DNA from: CALOBA01 sp942491465
Lineage (GTDB): Bacteria > Pseudomonadota > Gammaproteobacteria > Chromatiales > Chromatiaceae
Assembly (NCBI GenBank): GCA_942491465.1
Contig: CALOBA010000008.1
Coordinates: 62,001-126,000, forward strand
Length of the DNA: 64,000 nucleotides
Direction of reading: 5' to 3'
Positions 36,704 to 46,852 of this stretch are shown here, one piece after another. The position numbers were made by a program, and so were the translations under genes. The notes under the pieces were generated by a model. The model did not search any database, was not told the origin of the DNA, and saw nothing but the letters and a program-made list of their open reading frames with translations. The stretch's first letter is position 1. Every line of letters begins with the position of its first letter.

Positions 36704-36792
36704 GGTTCAGAAACAAGTGGTGCAGACGCAACCCCCAAACGGGCAATCCAAAGGCTCAGCGAACGGGCGTCTGCAACGCTTGTTTCTGAACC
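36704..36792. repeat. 89-bp element with 26-base terminal inverted repeats
   Basis: The left arm GGTTCAGAAACAAGTGGTGC and continuing GACGC is matched in reverse complement by GCGTCTGCAACGCTTGTTTC then TGAACC, with about two mismatches over 26 bases. The 37-base centre is unremarkable. It ends 35 bases before the glucan synthase start. A lone TTGTTTCTGAACC end recurs near 46050. Confidence 0.85.
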
Positions 36793-36827
36793 GATCCTAA
36801 GTCATCCAGGCCCACCACGGCGGTAAC

Positions 36828-39800
36828 ATGGCGTTAAGAGAGCTCATGGTCCAAGCGAGGACGCGGCTGCGTCCCGACCCGTTCACCGACGGCGACCAGC
36901 CACCGCTGCGCTCGGAACTGTTCAGCGCCTTGCAGATGGAGCAGCACGGCAAGGTGCTGGCGGCGGCCCATCGGTTGACGCCCAAGCATCCGCCGGAGCG
37001 CCTGCTGGCGCGTCTCAACGCCAACGAGAAGGTCCTGATCGGCGTGTCTCGGCTGCTCATGGTCGCGGTGCAGGAGAGCCGTCGGATCGCCCCCGCCGGG
37101 GAATGGCTGCTGGATAACTTCTATCTGATCGAGGAGCAGATCCGCACCGCCAAGCGGCATCTGCCCAAGGGCTACAGCCGGGAGCTGCCGCGCCTGCGCG
37201 ATGGTCCCTCGGCCGCCCTGCCGCGGGTGTATGACCTCGTGCTGGAGGTCATCGCGCACGGCGACGGTCGCGTGGACCCGGAGAATCTCAGCCGTTTCGT
37301 CGCCGCCTATCAGACCGTCGCCGTGCTGCGCATGGGCGAGTTGTGGGCCATCCCGATCATGCTGCGACTGGCGTTGATCGAGAATCTGCGTCGCGTCGCG
37401 GCGCGCATCGCCGCCGCGCGCTTGGATCAGAACCTGGCCGACGAGTGGGCCGACCGCATGGTCGCGATGGCCGAGACCGATCCGAAGAATCTGATCCTGG
37501 TGATCGCCGACATGGCCCGGTCGAACCCGCCGACGTCGGGCGCCTTCGTCGCCGAGCTGGCACGTCGGCTGCAAGGGCGCAGCGCCGCTCTGGCCCTGCC
37601 GTTGACCTGGATCGAGCAGCAGCTTGGCGAGACCGCGCTCACCATCGAGCAGTTGGTGCAGATCGAGAACCAGCAGCAGGCGGCGGACCAGGTGTCCATC
37701 GGCAACAGCATCGGCAGTCTGCGCTTCCTCGGCGCGATGGACTGGCGCGAGTTCGTGGAGACCATGAGCCTGGTGGAGCAGACCCTGCACCAGGATCCGG
37801 GCGGGCTGTACGGACGGATGGACTTCACCACCCGAGATCGCTATCGCCATGTGGTGGAGCAGGTCGCGAAGCACGGTCGACTGTCCGAGCCCGAGGTGGC
37901 GCGCGAGGCCATCGCGCTGGCCGGGGCGGCGGCCACTCGCCAGGCCGCGGCGCCGACCTCGGCGGGGCCGGACGAACGCGCGGCCCATGTGGGCTACTAT
38001 CTGATCGACCGAGGTCTGCCGCGGCTCGAGCGCCTCGCCGGGGCCCGACGCCATCGCCTCGATGCCTGGCAAAGACGTGGTCACAGTGCCCCCTTGGGGC
38101 TGTATCTCGGTGGGGTGCTGGTGCTGACCGCGGGCTTTTCCTGGGGCCTGCTGGTCCTGGCCCTGACCGGCCTCCAGACCCGGGCGCCGACCGACGTAAC
38201 CTTGGTTTTGCTGCTGCTGCTGGCCGTGCCCGGGGTACTTGGCACCAGTCAACTGGCGGTGGGGCTGATGAACTGGCTCGCCACGCTGTTGGCGACGCCC
38301 CGGCAGCTGCCGCGTATGGACTTTTCCGCCGGCATCCCGGTCCAGGCGCGCACCCTGGTGGTGACGCCGACCATGCTCGGCAGCGTGCGCGGTATCGAGG
38401 CCCTGCTCGAGGCGCTGGAGGTGCGTTTCCTGGCCAATCGTGACGACCACCTGCACTTTGGCCTGCTGACCGATCTTCAGGATGCGCCCGAGGAAACACT
38501 GCCGGAGGACCGGGCGTTGACGCAGTTGGCGGCGCGGGGCGTCGCCGCGCTGAATGCCAAATATCCCTGCGCCAACGGTGGGCGCTTCTTCCTGTTCCAT
38601 CGCCCGCGGCGCTGGAACCCCCGGGAGGGGGTCTGGATGGGCTACGAGCGCAAGCGCGGCAAGCTCTCGGACCTCAATGCCCTGCTGCGCGGCGGCGACG
38701 CCATCCAGGTGTCGAACGGCGCGCCGCTCGACCCCGAGCAGGCGCGCCGCAGCACGCGCTTCGCGCTGATCGTCGGCGACACGCGCATCCTCTCGAACCT
38801 GCGCTATGTGATCACGCTGGATACCGATACCCAGCTCCCGCGCGACGCCGCCCATGCGCTGGTGGGCGCCATGGAGCACCCGCTGAACCTTGCCCGCTTC
38901 GACGCGGACGCGGGTCTGGTCCGCGCCGGCTACGGCATCCTGCAACCCCGGGTTGCGGTGAGCCTGCCGGGGGCGAACCGCTCTCGGTTCGCGCGGCTGC
39001 ACGGGCAGGATGCCGGCATCGATCCCTATACGCACGCCGTGTCCGACCTCTATCAGGACTGGTTCCAAGAGGGCTCTTTCATCGGCAAGGGGATCTACGC
39101 GGTGGACGCCTTCGAGCAGGCGCTGGATGATCGGTTTCCGGAGAATCGCATCCTCAGTCATGACCTGCTGGAGGGCTGCTATGCGCGCTCGGGGCTGCTC
39201 AGCGACGTGCAGCTGTATGAAGACTATCCGGCCTGCTACAGCGCGGATGTGAGTCGACGCCACCGCTGGATCCGTGGCGACTGGCAGATCGCCCAGTGGC
39301 TGCTGCCGCGCGTCCCCGGTCGCGACGGGCGGCTCTGCCGCAATCCGGTGTCGGCCCTGTCGCGCTGGAAACTGGCCGACAATCTGCGTCGCAGCCTGTT
39401 CCCCGCGGCCCTGACCGCGCTGCTGGTGCTTGGGCTGGTGCTGCTGGCAGAGCCCTTGATGTGGACCCTGTCGGTGCTGGGCATCGTCCTGGTGCCGACG
39501 CTGCTGACCGCGTTGCTGCACGGGCTGCACAAGTCGGGTGACGTGCGCTGGCGGGCGCATCTGGCGGCGGCGCTGCATGCCGCGGTCCTGCGCCTGGCAC
39601 AGACGCTGTTCACCCTCGCCTGCCTCCCCTACGAGGCCTACTTCAGCCTGGATGCCACGGTGCGCACCCTCTGGCGGCTGCGCCGCGGCCGGCGCGGTCT
39701 GCTCGAGTGGGTCTCCTCGGGGGATTTGGACCGACGGGGGAGGGGGCTGGCCGCCTTCTACCGGACCATGTGGATCAGCCCGGCGCTCGCGCTGCTGGTC

Positions 39801-42800
39801 GCCGCCGGCCTGATCCTGCAGACGCCGGCCTCGCTCCCGGTGGCCGCGCCGATCCTGCTGGCCTGGCTTGCCGCGCCCCTGCTCGCCTGGTGGATGAGCC
39901 GCCCGCTGGTGCGTCGCGAGGCCCGCCTGAGCTTGGAGCAGACCCGGTTTCTCCACCTCGTGGCGCGCAAGACCTGGGCCTTTTTCGAGACCTTCGTCGG
40001 CGCCGACGACCATTGGCTGCCGCCGGACAATGTGCAGGAGCATCCCGTGGCCGCGGTGGCGCATCGCACCTCGCCCACCAACATGGGGCTGTCGCTGCTG
40101 GCGAATCTGGCCGCCTATGACTTCGGCTACTTGCCCACCGGCGCGCTCGTAACGCGCACCGGCGCGGCGCTCGACACCATGGATGCGCTGGAACGCCATC
40201 GCGGCCATTTCTTCAACTGGTACGACACCCGGTCGCTGCAGCCCCTGGCCCCCCGTTACATCTCTTCGGTGGACAGCGGCAACCTTGCGGGTCATCTGTT
40301 GACCCTGCAACCGGGCCTGCTGGGGTTGATCGATGCCCCGATCCTCAACCCGCGCTGGCTGGACGGCATCGGCGATACCTGGCAGGCGCTGGACGACGCG
40401 CTCCAGGCGGACCGGGACGCCGGGCAAAGGGGCGTCCTGCCGGAGCCGCTGCAGCGCTTCCAACGCAGCCTGGAGTCGGCCGTGCAGGCGCCGCCGACCA
40501 GGCTCAGCGGGGCGTGCGACTGCCTCCTGGCCCTGACCACGAGCGCCGAGGCGGCCATGCGCAGCGCGCATGTGCCGGTGGAGGACGAGGACGCGGTGGC
40601 GGCCTGGGTGCAGCGCCTGGCACGGCACTGCCGTGCCCTGCTCGATGATCTGCTGGTGCTCGCGCCCTGGCTGGCGCAGGGGACTGCGGCCGCGGCGGCC
40701 CCCGCCGGGGCGGACGCGGGTCCGCGACCCGGCACGGCGTTGACGCTGCGTCAATTGGCCGCGCTGCCGGTCGGTGCCGGCGCCGATCACGGCCGCCAGG
40801 CCCGCGCGCGGATCAGCGCGCTGGAGCAGCTGGCACGCACCGCCGGCGCGCTGGCCACCATGAAGTACGACTTCCTGTTCGACGCGGCGCGGGCGCTGTT
40901 CGCCATCGGCTACAACGTCGACGAGCGGCGGCGCGATGCGAGCCACTACGATCTGCTCGCCTCGGAGGCGCGCCTGGCGGTGTTCGTGGCCATCGCCCAG
41001 GGCCGGCTGCCGCAGGAGAGCTGGTTTGCGCTGGGGCGGCTGCTGACGCTGTCCGCCGGCGACGCGACGCTGTTGTCCTGGAGCGGCTCCATGTTCGAGT
41101 ACCTGATGCCGCTGTTGGTGATGCCGACCTACGACAATACCCTGCTCGAGCGCACCTACCACACCGTGGTGGCCAGACAGATCGCCTACGGCAAGGAGCG
41201 CGGCGTGCCCTGGGGCGTGTCGGAGTGCGGCTACAACGGCGTCGACGTGCAGCTCAACTATCAGTACCGGGCCTTCGGCGTGCCCGGCCTGGGGCTCAAG
41301 CGCGCGTTGGCGGAGGATCTGGTCGTCGCCCCCTATGCCTCGGCGCTGGCCTTGATGGTGGCCCCCGAGGCCGCCTGCCAGAATCTGCAGCGCCTGGCCG
41401 GCGATGGGCTGGCAGGGCCTTTCGGCTTCTACGAGGCGATCGACTACACGGCATCCCGGCTGCCGTCCGGACAGGCAAGCGCCGTGGTCCGCTCGTTCAT
41501 GGCCCACCATCAGGGCATGAGCCTCTTGTCGCTGGCCCATCTGCTGCTGGACCGGCCCATGCAGCGGCGCTTTGCCTCGGCGCCGTCATTCCAGGCCACC
41601 GCCCTGCTGCTGCAGGAGCGCATCCCCAAGACCACGGCCTTCTATGCCCAGACCCACGGCGAGATCAGCGACGAGCGCAGCGCTGCCGGCAGCCTGGAGG
41701 CGCCCATGCGCGTGCTCGACAGCCCCAATACCCCGCACCCGGAGGTGCAGCTGCTGTCGAACGGCCGCTACCATGTCATGGTGACCAACGCCGGCGGCGG
41801 CTACAGCCGCTGGAACGAGCTGGCCGTCACCCGCTGGCGCGAAGACAGCACCCGCGATGCCTGGGGCAGCTTCTGCTACCTGCGCGATCTCGACAGCGGT
41901 AACCTCTGGTCGAGCACCTACCAGCCGACCCTGACCGCGCCGGATCACTTCGAGGCGATCTTCTCCGAGGGCCGGGCCGAGTTCCGTCGCCGGGATCAGG
42001 AGATCGAGTCCTACACCGAGATCGTGGTCTCGCCGGAGGACGACATCGAGCTGCGTCGGCTGCGGCTCACCAACCGCTCCAACAGCCGCCGCGTCATCGA
42101 GGTCACCAGCTACACCGAGGCGGTGCTCGCCCCGCCCGCGGCCGACACCCTGCATCCGGCCTTCAGCAACCTGTTCATGCAGACCGAGATCCTGCCGTCG
42201 CGCTCGGCGATCCTCTGCCACCGCCGACCGCGCTCCCACGGCGAGCGATCGCCGTGGATGTTGCATCAGCTGGTGGTGCGCGCCCGCTCGGCATCCGCAG
42301 GGGAGGGCGCGGGTGCGCCGGACGGGATGGCGCCGGCCCTGCTCGAACCCTCCTGCGAGACCGATCGGATGCGCTTCATCGGCCGCGATCGCACCCTGGC
42401 CAAGCCCCTGGCCTTGGAGCGGGTCGGGGCCTTGTCGGGCAGCGAAGGCTCGGTGCTGGACCCGATGGTCGCCATCCGTCGGTGCATCGTCCTGGAGGCC
42501 GACGAGACCGCCACCATCGACCTGATCTACGGCATCGGCAAGACCCGCGACGGCGCGCTGGGACTGGTGGAAAAGTATCGGGACGCGCGCCTCGCCGATC
42601 GCGTCTTCGACCTCGCCTGGACCCACAGCCAGGTGGTGCTGCGCCAGCTCAACGCGACCCCGGCCGACGCGCAGCTCTACGGGCGTCTGGCCAGCTCGAT
42701 CCTCTACACCAACGCCAGGCTGCGCGCCGCCCCCGGCGTGCTGGCGCGGAACCACCGCGGGCAGTCCGGGCTCTGGAGCCATGCGGTGTCCGGCGATGTG

Positions 42801-45632
42801 CCCATCGTGCTCTGTCAGATCGCCGATCAGGCCAATATCGCGTTGGTGCATCAGCTGGTGCAGGCGCATGCCTATTGGCGCATCAAGGGGCTCACGGTGG
42901 ATCTGGTGATCTGGAACGAAGACCGCGCCGGCTACCGCCAACAGCTGCACGAGCAGATCCTCGGGCTGATCGCCGCGGGGGTCGAGGCGCACGAGGTGGA
43001 TCGACCCGGCGGCATCTTCATCCGCCCCGCGGATCAGATCTCCGATGAGGACCGCGTGCTGTTCCAGACCGTGGCGCGCGCCATCCTCAGCGACGGCCGC
43101 GGCACCCTGGCCGAGCAGCTCAACCGGCGCGACCTGGTGCCAATCCCCCCGCCACCGTTGCAGATCAGCGCCGATCCGCCGCGCGAGCCCCGCCACGCCC
43201 CCCGGACGCGCCCCGCGCTGCGCTTCGACAACGGCCTGGGGGGCTTCTCCGCCGACGGGCGCGAATACGTCATCAGCACCGCGCCGGGTGAGCCGACGCC
43301 GGCGCCCTGGGTGAATGTGCTGGCCAACCCCCACTTCGGCAGCGTCGTCTCCGCCGGCGGCGGCGCCTACACCTGGAGCGAGAACGCCCACGAGTTCCGG
43401 CTCACGCCCTGGCACAACGACCCGGTGAGCGACGCCCACGGCGAGGCGTTCTATCTGCGCGACGAGGCCAGCGGCCAGGTCTGGTCGCCCACGCCGCTGC
43501 CCGCCCCCGGCGCGACCCCCTACGTCAGCCGCCACGGCTTCGGTTACAGCGTCTTCGAGCACAGCGAGGCCGGCATCGAATCCGAGCTGTGGGTCTATGT
43601 CGCCGTCGACCTGCCGGTCAAGTACGCGGTGCTCAAGCTGCGCAATGGAACGACGCGACCGCGCCGGCTGTCCGCCACCGGCTACGTGGAGTGGGTGCTC
43701 GGGGACCTGCGTCCGAAGTCGGCGCTGCATGTCATCACCGAGATCGACCCCAGCAGCGGCGCGCTGTTCGCCCGCAATCCCTACAACAGCGAACTCGCCG
43801 GGCGCATGGCCTTCTTCGATGTGGACGACCCGGCCCGCACCCTGACCGGCGACCGCACCGAGTTTCTCGGTCGCAACGGCACCATGCGCCGCCCGGCCGC
43901 GCTCACCCGAGCGCGGCTGTCCGGCCGGGTCGGCCCGGCGCTGGACGCCTGCGGCGCGCTGCAGGTGGCCGTCGATCTGGCCCCCGGTGCGACCCACGAG
44001 ATCGTCTTCCGGCTCGGCGTGGTGGGCCGGCGCGGCGCCGACGAGGCCAGCAGCCTGGTGCATCGCTGCCGCGGCGCCACCGCCGCCCGCGAGGCGCTGG
44101 AGGCGGTGCAGGCGTACTGGACCCGCACGCTCGGCGCCGTGCAGGTGGAGACGCCGGACCCGTCCCTCGATCTGCTCGCCAACGGCTGGCTGCTATACCA
44201 GACCCTGGCCTGCCGGCTGTGGGCGCGCAGCGGCTACTACCAGTCCGGCGGCGCCTTCGGCTTCCGCGATCAGCTGCAGGACGCGATGGCGCTCATCCAC
44301 ACCGTGCCCGAGGGCCTGCGCGAGCAGCTGCTGCGTTGTGCCGGCCGCCAGTTCCGCGAAGGCGACGTCCAGCACTGGTGGCATCCGCCCGTGGGCCGGG
44401 GCGTGCGCACCCGCTGCTCCGACGATTATCTATGGCTGCCGCTGGCCACCTGCCGCTATGTCCTGGCCACCGGCGACACCGGCGTGCTCGACGAGCCGGC
44501 GCCGTTCCTGGATGGCCGCCTGGTCGGCGGCGAGGACGACTCCTACTACGACCTTCCCGGCCAGTCGGACGAATCAGCGAGCCTCTATGACCATTGCGTC
44601 CGCGCCATCGAGCACGGCCTGCGCACGGGGGAGCACGGCCTGCCGCTGATGGGCTCCGGCGACTGGAACGACGGCATGAACCTGGTGGGCATCAAGGGCC
44701 GCGGCGAGAGCATCTGGCTCGGCTTCTTCCTCCACCAGGTCCTGCGGCACTTCGCCGAGGTGGCGCGCCGACGCGGCGACCAGCCATTCGTCGAGCGCTG
44801 CCAACACGAGGCCGAGCGCCTGCGCCTGAGCCTGGAGCAGCACGGCTGGGACGGCGCCTGGTACCGGCGCGCCTACTGCGACGACGGCACCCCGCTGGGC
44901 TCCTCCACCAGCCCGGAGTGCCAAATCGACTCCATCGCCCAGAGCTGGTCGGTGCTGTCCGAGGCCGCCGAGCCCACGCGCGCGCGCCAGGCCATGGAGG
45001 CCCTGGACACCCACCTGGTCCGCCGCGACGCCGGCCTGATCCAGCTGCTGGAGCCGCCCTTCGACCAGTCCCCCCTCGAGCCCGGCTACATCAAGGGCTA
45101 CGTCCCCGGCGTGCGCGAGAACGGTGGGCAATACACCCACGCCGCCATCTGGGCCACCATGGCCTTCGCCCATTTGCGCCACCGCACCCGCGCCTGGGAA
45201 CTGTTCGACCTCATCAACCCCATCAACCACGGCCGCACCCCCGCCGACATCGCCACCTACAAGGTCGAGCCCTACGTCATCGCCGCCGACGTCTACGGCG
45301 TCGCCCCACACATCGGCCGCGGCGGCTGGACCTGGTACACCGGCTCCGCCGGCTGGATGTATCGACTCATCGTCGAATCCCTGCTCGGGCTGCGACTGGA
45401 AGGCGAGACCCTGCGCCTCGAGCCCTGTCTGCCCGCGCACTGGGACGGGTTCAAGATCCACTACCGGTATCGCGGGACCAGCTATGGGATCAGCGTCACC
45501 CAGGGCTCGGAAGCGGAAGGCGGACCGCAGCTGACCGTCGATGGCGTCGCGCAAACCGATGGCGCAATCCCCTTGGTCGACGACCATCGGCAACACGCGG
45601 TCGAGGTGAACATAGCGCCCCGGCCGGAGTGA
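36828..45632 (+). CDS. ndvB: Cyclic beta-1,2-glucan synthase (NdvB/ChvB type)
   Basis: This encodes 2934 residues, the usual giant size. In order: an N-terminal region of about 400 residues; membrane segments (about 430-490); a GT84 glycosyltransferase core with VITLDTDTQLPRDAAHALVG (Asp665, Asp667), GKGIYAVDAFEQALDDRFPE, ILSHDLLEGCYARSG and RHRWIRGDWQIAQWL; more membrane segments (about 855-1050); a glucoamylase-like domain (SSVDSGNLAGHLLTLQPGLL; SECGYNGVDVQLNYQYRAFG); and tandem glycan-binding plus GH94 phosphorylase-like domains (MGSGDWNDGMNLVGIKGRGE, Asp2612 and Asp2615). The end WYTGSAGWMYRLIVESLLGL is typical. It builds, sizes and closes periplasmic cyclic glucan from UDP-glucose in the inner membrane. 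No ndvA-like exporter is adjacent. The start has a weak SD. Confidence 0.95.
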   Translation: MALRELMVQARTRLRPDPFTDGDQPPLRSELFSALQMEQHGKVLAAAHRLTPKHPPERLLARLNANEKVLIGVSRLLMVAVQESRRIAPAGEWLLDNFYLIEEQIRTAKRHLPKGYSRELPRLRDGPSAALPRVYDLVLEVIAHGDGRVDPENLSRFVAAYQTVAVLRMGELWAIPIMLRLALIENLRRVAARIAAARLDQNLADEWADRMVAMAETDPKNLILVIADMARSNPPTSGAFVAELARRLQGRSAALALPLTWIEQQLGETALTIEQLVQIENQQQAADQVSIGNSIGSLRFLGAMDWREFVETMSLVEQTLHQDPGGLYGRMDFTTRDRYRHVVEQVAKHGRLSEPEVAREAIALAGAAATRQAAAPTSAGPDERAAHVGYYLIDRGLPRLERLAGARRHRLDAWQRRGHSAPLGLYLGGVLVLTAGFSWGLLVLALTGLQTRAPTDVTLVLLLLLAVPGVLGTSQLAVGLMNWLATLLATPRQLPRMDFSAGIPVQARTLVVTPTMLGSVRGIEALLEALEVRFLANRDDHLHFGLLTDLQDAPEETLPEDRALTQLAARGVAALNAKYPCANGGRFFLFHRPRRWNPREGVWMGYERKRGKLSDLNALLRGGDAIQVSNGAPLDPEQARRSTRFALIVGDTRILSNLRYVITLDTDTQLPRDAAHALVGAMEHPLNLARFDADAGLVRAGYGILQPRVAVSLPGANRSRFARLHGQDAGIDPYTHAVSDLYQDWFQEGSFIGKGIYAVDAFEQALDDRFPENRILSHDLLEGCYARSGLLSDVQLYEDYPACYSADVSRRHRWIRGDWQIAQWLLPRVPGRDGRLCRNPVSALSRWKLADNLRRSLFPAALTALLVLGLVLLAEPLMWTLSVLGIVLVPTLLTALLHGLHKSGDVRWRAHLAAALHAAVLRLAQTLFTLACLPYEAYFSLDATVRTLWRLRRGRRGLLEWVSSGDLDRRGRGLAAFYRTMWISPALALLVAAGLILQTPASLPVAAPILLAWLAAPLLAWWMSRPLVRREARLSLEQTRFLHLVARKTWAFFETFVGADDHWLPPDNVQEHPVAAVAHRTSPTNMGLSLLANLAAYDFGYLPTGALVTRTGAALDTMDALERHRGHFFNWYDTRSLQPLAPRYISSVDSGNLAGHLLTLQPGLLGLIDAPILNPRWLDGIGDTWQALDDALQADRDAGQRGVLPEPLQRFQRSLESAVQAPPTRLSGACDCLLALTTSAEAAMRSAHVPVEDEDAVAAWVQRLARHCRALLDDLLVLAPWLAQGTAAAAAPAGADAGPRPGTALTLRQLAALPVGAGADHGRQARARISALEQLARTAGALATMKYDFLFDAARALFAIGYNVDERRRDASHYDLLASEARLAVFVAIAQGRLPQESWFALGRLLTLSAGDATLLSWSGSMFEYLMPLLVMPTYDNTLLERTYHTVVARQIAYGKERGVPWGVSECGYNGVDVQLNYQYRAFGVPGLGLKRALAEDLVVAPYASALALMVAPEAACQNLQRLAGDGLAGPFGFYEAIDYTASRLPSGQASAVVRSFMAHHQGMSLLSLAHLLLDRPMQRRFASAPSFQATALLLQERIPKTTAFYAQTHGEISDERSAAGSLEAPMRVLDSPNTPHPEVQLLSNGRYHVMVTNAGGGYSRWNELAVTRWREDSTRDAWGSFCYLRDLDSGNLWSSTYQPTLTAPDHFEAIFSEGRAEFRRRDQEIESYTEIVVSPEDDIELRRLRLTNRSNSRRVIEVTSYTEAVLAPPAADTLHPAFSNLFMQTEILPSRSAILCHRRPRSHGERSPWMLHQLVVRARSASAGEGAGAPDGMAPALLEPSCETDRMRFIGRDRTLAKPLALERVGALSGSEGSVLDPMVAIRRCIVLEADETATIDLIYGIGKTRDGALGLVEKYRDARLADRVFDLAWTHSQVVLRQLNATPADAQLYGRLASSILYTNARLRAAPGVLARNHRGQSGLWSHAVSGDVPIVLCQIADQANIALVHQLVQAHAYWRIKGLTVDLVIWNEDRAGYRQQLHEQILGLIAAGVEAHEVDRPGGIFIRPADQISDEDRVLFQTVARAILSDGRGTLAEQLNRRDLVPIPPPPLQISADPPREPRHAPRTRPALRFDNGLGGFSADGREYVISTAPGEPTPAPWVNVLANPHFGSVVSAGGGAYTWSENAHEFRLTPWHNDPVSDAHGEAFYLRDEASGQVWSPTPLPAPGATPYVSRHGFGYSVFEHSEAGIESELWVYVAVDLPVKYAVLKLRNGTTRPRRLSATGYVEWVLGDLRPKSALHVITEIDPSSGALFARNPYNSELAGRMAFFDVDDPARTLTGDRTEFLGRNGTMRRPAALTRARLSGRVGPALDACGALQVAVDLAPGATHEIVFRLGVVGRRGADEASSLVHRCRGATAAREALEAVQAYWTRTLGAVQVETPDPSLDLLANGWLLYQTLACRLWARSGYYQSGGAFGFRDQLQDAMALIHTVPEGLREQLLRCAGRQFREGDVQHWWHPPVGRGVRTRCSDDYLWLPLATCRYVLATGDTGVLDEPAPFLDGRLVGGEDDSYYDLPGQSDESASLYDHCVRAIEHGLRTGEHGLPLMGSGDWNDGMNLVGIKGRGESIWLGFFLHQVLRHFAEVARRRGDQPFVERCQHEAERLRLSLEQHGWDGAWYRRAYCDDGTPLGSSTSPECQIDSIAQSWSVLSEAAEPTRARQAMEALDTHLVRRDAGLIQLLEPPFDQSPLEPGYIKGYVPGVRENGGQYTHAAIWATMAFAHLRHRTRAWELFDLINPINHGRTPADIATYKVEPYVIAADVYGVAPHIGRGGWTWYTGSAGWMYRLIVESLLGLRLEGETLRLEPCLPAHWDGFKIHYRYRGTSYGISVTQGSEAEGGPQLTVDGVAQTDGAIPLVDDHRQHAVEVNIAPRPE

Positions 45633-45918
45633 CCTTGGCCGTCTGACCAGACGCTTATCGAGGTGTTGTTGTCGCTGATCCGTGTCGGCCTGGAGGCCGA
45701 CCCTCCCGGGGCGACGCTTCCGGGCCGACGCTCCTTCACCGATGCTCCCGCCGTGGACCGCATGGGACGCAGCGGCCGGGGGGTCCCGGGAGGGTCGCCC
45801 TCCAGGGCGACACGTATTCGCCGCGGACGCTGAGCGGCGATGGGCGTTCCGCGGTCAGCACCTCCCACCGCAGCGCGAAAAGGTAACTGCTCAAGAGGTC
45901 GGGGCCGGGTTGCGGTTT

Positions 45919-45986
45919 GAGCAGCGGCGTCTCGCCGCTGATCGGCCGCGGCGGCTCGGGGGCGAGACGCCCGCGCTCCGGGAATG
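45919..45986 (+). repeat. Solitary unit of the double-hairpin array
   Basis: It reads AGCAGCGGCGTCTCGCCGCT, GATCGGCCGCGGCGG, then GGGGGCGAGACGCCCGCGC and CTCCGGGAATGG. Both hairpins and the terminal GCTCCGGGAATGG match the last unit of the array (to 23115). It is a single copy 23 kb from the array. Confidence 0.85.
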
Positions 45987-46221
45987 GCTGGCTTGACCCG
46001 TTAGTCAAGCGTGTTTCGTAGTTTCTATTCTTCGGCGGGCGTGTTTCGGTTGTTTCTGAACCATTACTTACGGCCCCTGGGCCGGCTTTGGTCTGCCATT
46101 CTCGAACATGATCATCGAAGCCTCCGGAGAACAGGATGAAACCTATGACGGGCACCTGGCCGATGGCCCTGCTCCCGCTCGGCTATGCAACCAGGAGGAT
46201 CTACCCCGCAGGACTCAGGGC

Positions 46222-46363
46222 CGTAGCAGCGCTGCGGAAGTCCCGAGGCCACCGGCGCTGTGGGAGCGACTTGCAGTCGCGATCTTCCGCGTCGCGGCAG
46301 TCGCGATTGCAAATCGCTCCCACAGGTGCCGCCGGTCTCGTCAGTTTCGCGGCAAAGCACTAG
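46222..46363 (+). repeat. Second copy of the REP-filled MITE-like element
   Basis: It is essentially identical to 35405-35547 from GCAGCGCTGCGG to AAGCACTAG, with a slightly degenerate left end (GTAGCAGC for TAGTGCAGC). It contains the same 80-bp REP insert at the same base. Confidence 0.88.
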
Positions 46364-46552
46364 CGGGGCGGATTGCTTCCGTCAACCGCGCTTTGCAGGC
46401 TGCATCCCGAGTCCGGCGGGCTCGCAAACGCCACGGCGCATCGACGCGCCTGCGGGACTTCTCCTCAAAGCCTCCCGGGTTCCTTCAACCCCGATCCCAT
46501 ATCGTCCTGCACCATCGACTGGGACAGACCACCAGCCCAGCAGGAGTGCGAC

Positions 46553-46852
46553 ATGACAGGCCCCTTACTCGGTACCTCCCAGCGCCGATCCGATAGCGCC
46601 CGATCCGGCGCGTCCCCGCGCTCGCGCTTCGGCGACCTGACCCTGAGCGACGGGGGGCACGTCTTCGACCGCAAGACCGGGCGCAGCTATCAGGTCAACC
46701 CGAGCGGCTGCCTGATCCTGGAGCTGACCCGGGCCGGTTGTTCGGCGCCGCAGGTGATCGACGCCCTCGCCAGCCGCTACGCCCAGCATCCGGCGGTGGT
46801 GACGGCGGCCGTCGATGCCTTTTACCGCCAGATGGAGAGGTACTTGCCGTGA
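46553..46852 (+). CDS. PqqD-like small protein, first gene of a six-gene operon
   Basis: This encodes 99 residues from the ATG at 46553 with AGGAG seven to eleven bases upstream. After a basic Ser/Arg-rich leader comes a PqqD/RRE-like winged fold: FGDLTLSDGGHVFDRKTGRS, YQVNPSGCLILELTRAG, VIDALASRYAQHPAVVTAAV and DAFYRQMERY. PqqD-type domains bind peptide leaders in RiPP pathways, or act as partners of kinases and ligases in HPr-rel-A-like gene sets. Its TGA overlaps the GTG start of an ATP-grasp gene, so the two are coupled. A peptide-carrying role is inferred; no precursor peptide was found. Confidence 0.75.
   Translation: MTGPLLGTSQRRSDSARSGASPRSRFGDLTLSDGGHVFDRKTGRSYQVNPSGCLILELTRAGCSAPQVIDALASRYAQHPAVVTAAVDAFYRQMERYLP

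Larger units (their letters stand above)
45633..46552. other. Gene-free 920-bp interval made of dispersed repeats
   Basis: Apart from the two elements listed separately (45919-45986 and 46222-46363) this interval holds a GTCGGCC-TGGA-GGCCGAC hairpin near 45680-45700 (related to 14647-14668), a GGTCGCCCTCCAGGGCGAC hairpin near 45795-45815 and a lone TTGTTTCTGAACC end near 46050. I see no credible protein on either strand. The leader of the PqqD operon must lie in 46364-46552. Confidence 0.6.

Noticed and set aside
36834..41540. 1568-codon open frame antisense to the glucan synthase
   Set aside because: It is a composition artefact opposite a well-supported gene, with no recognisable domains.
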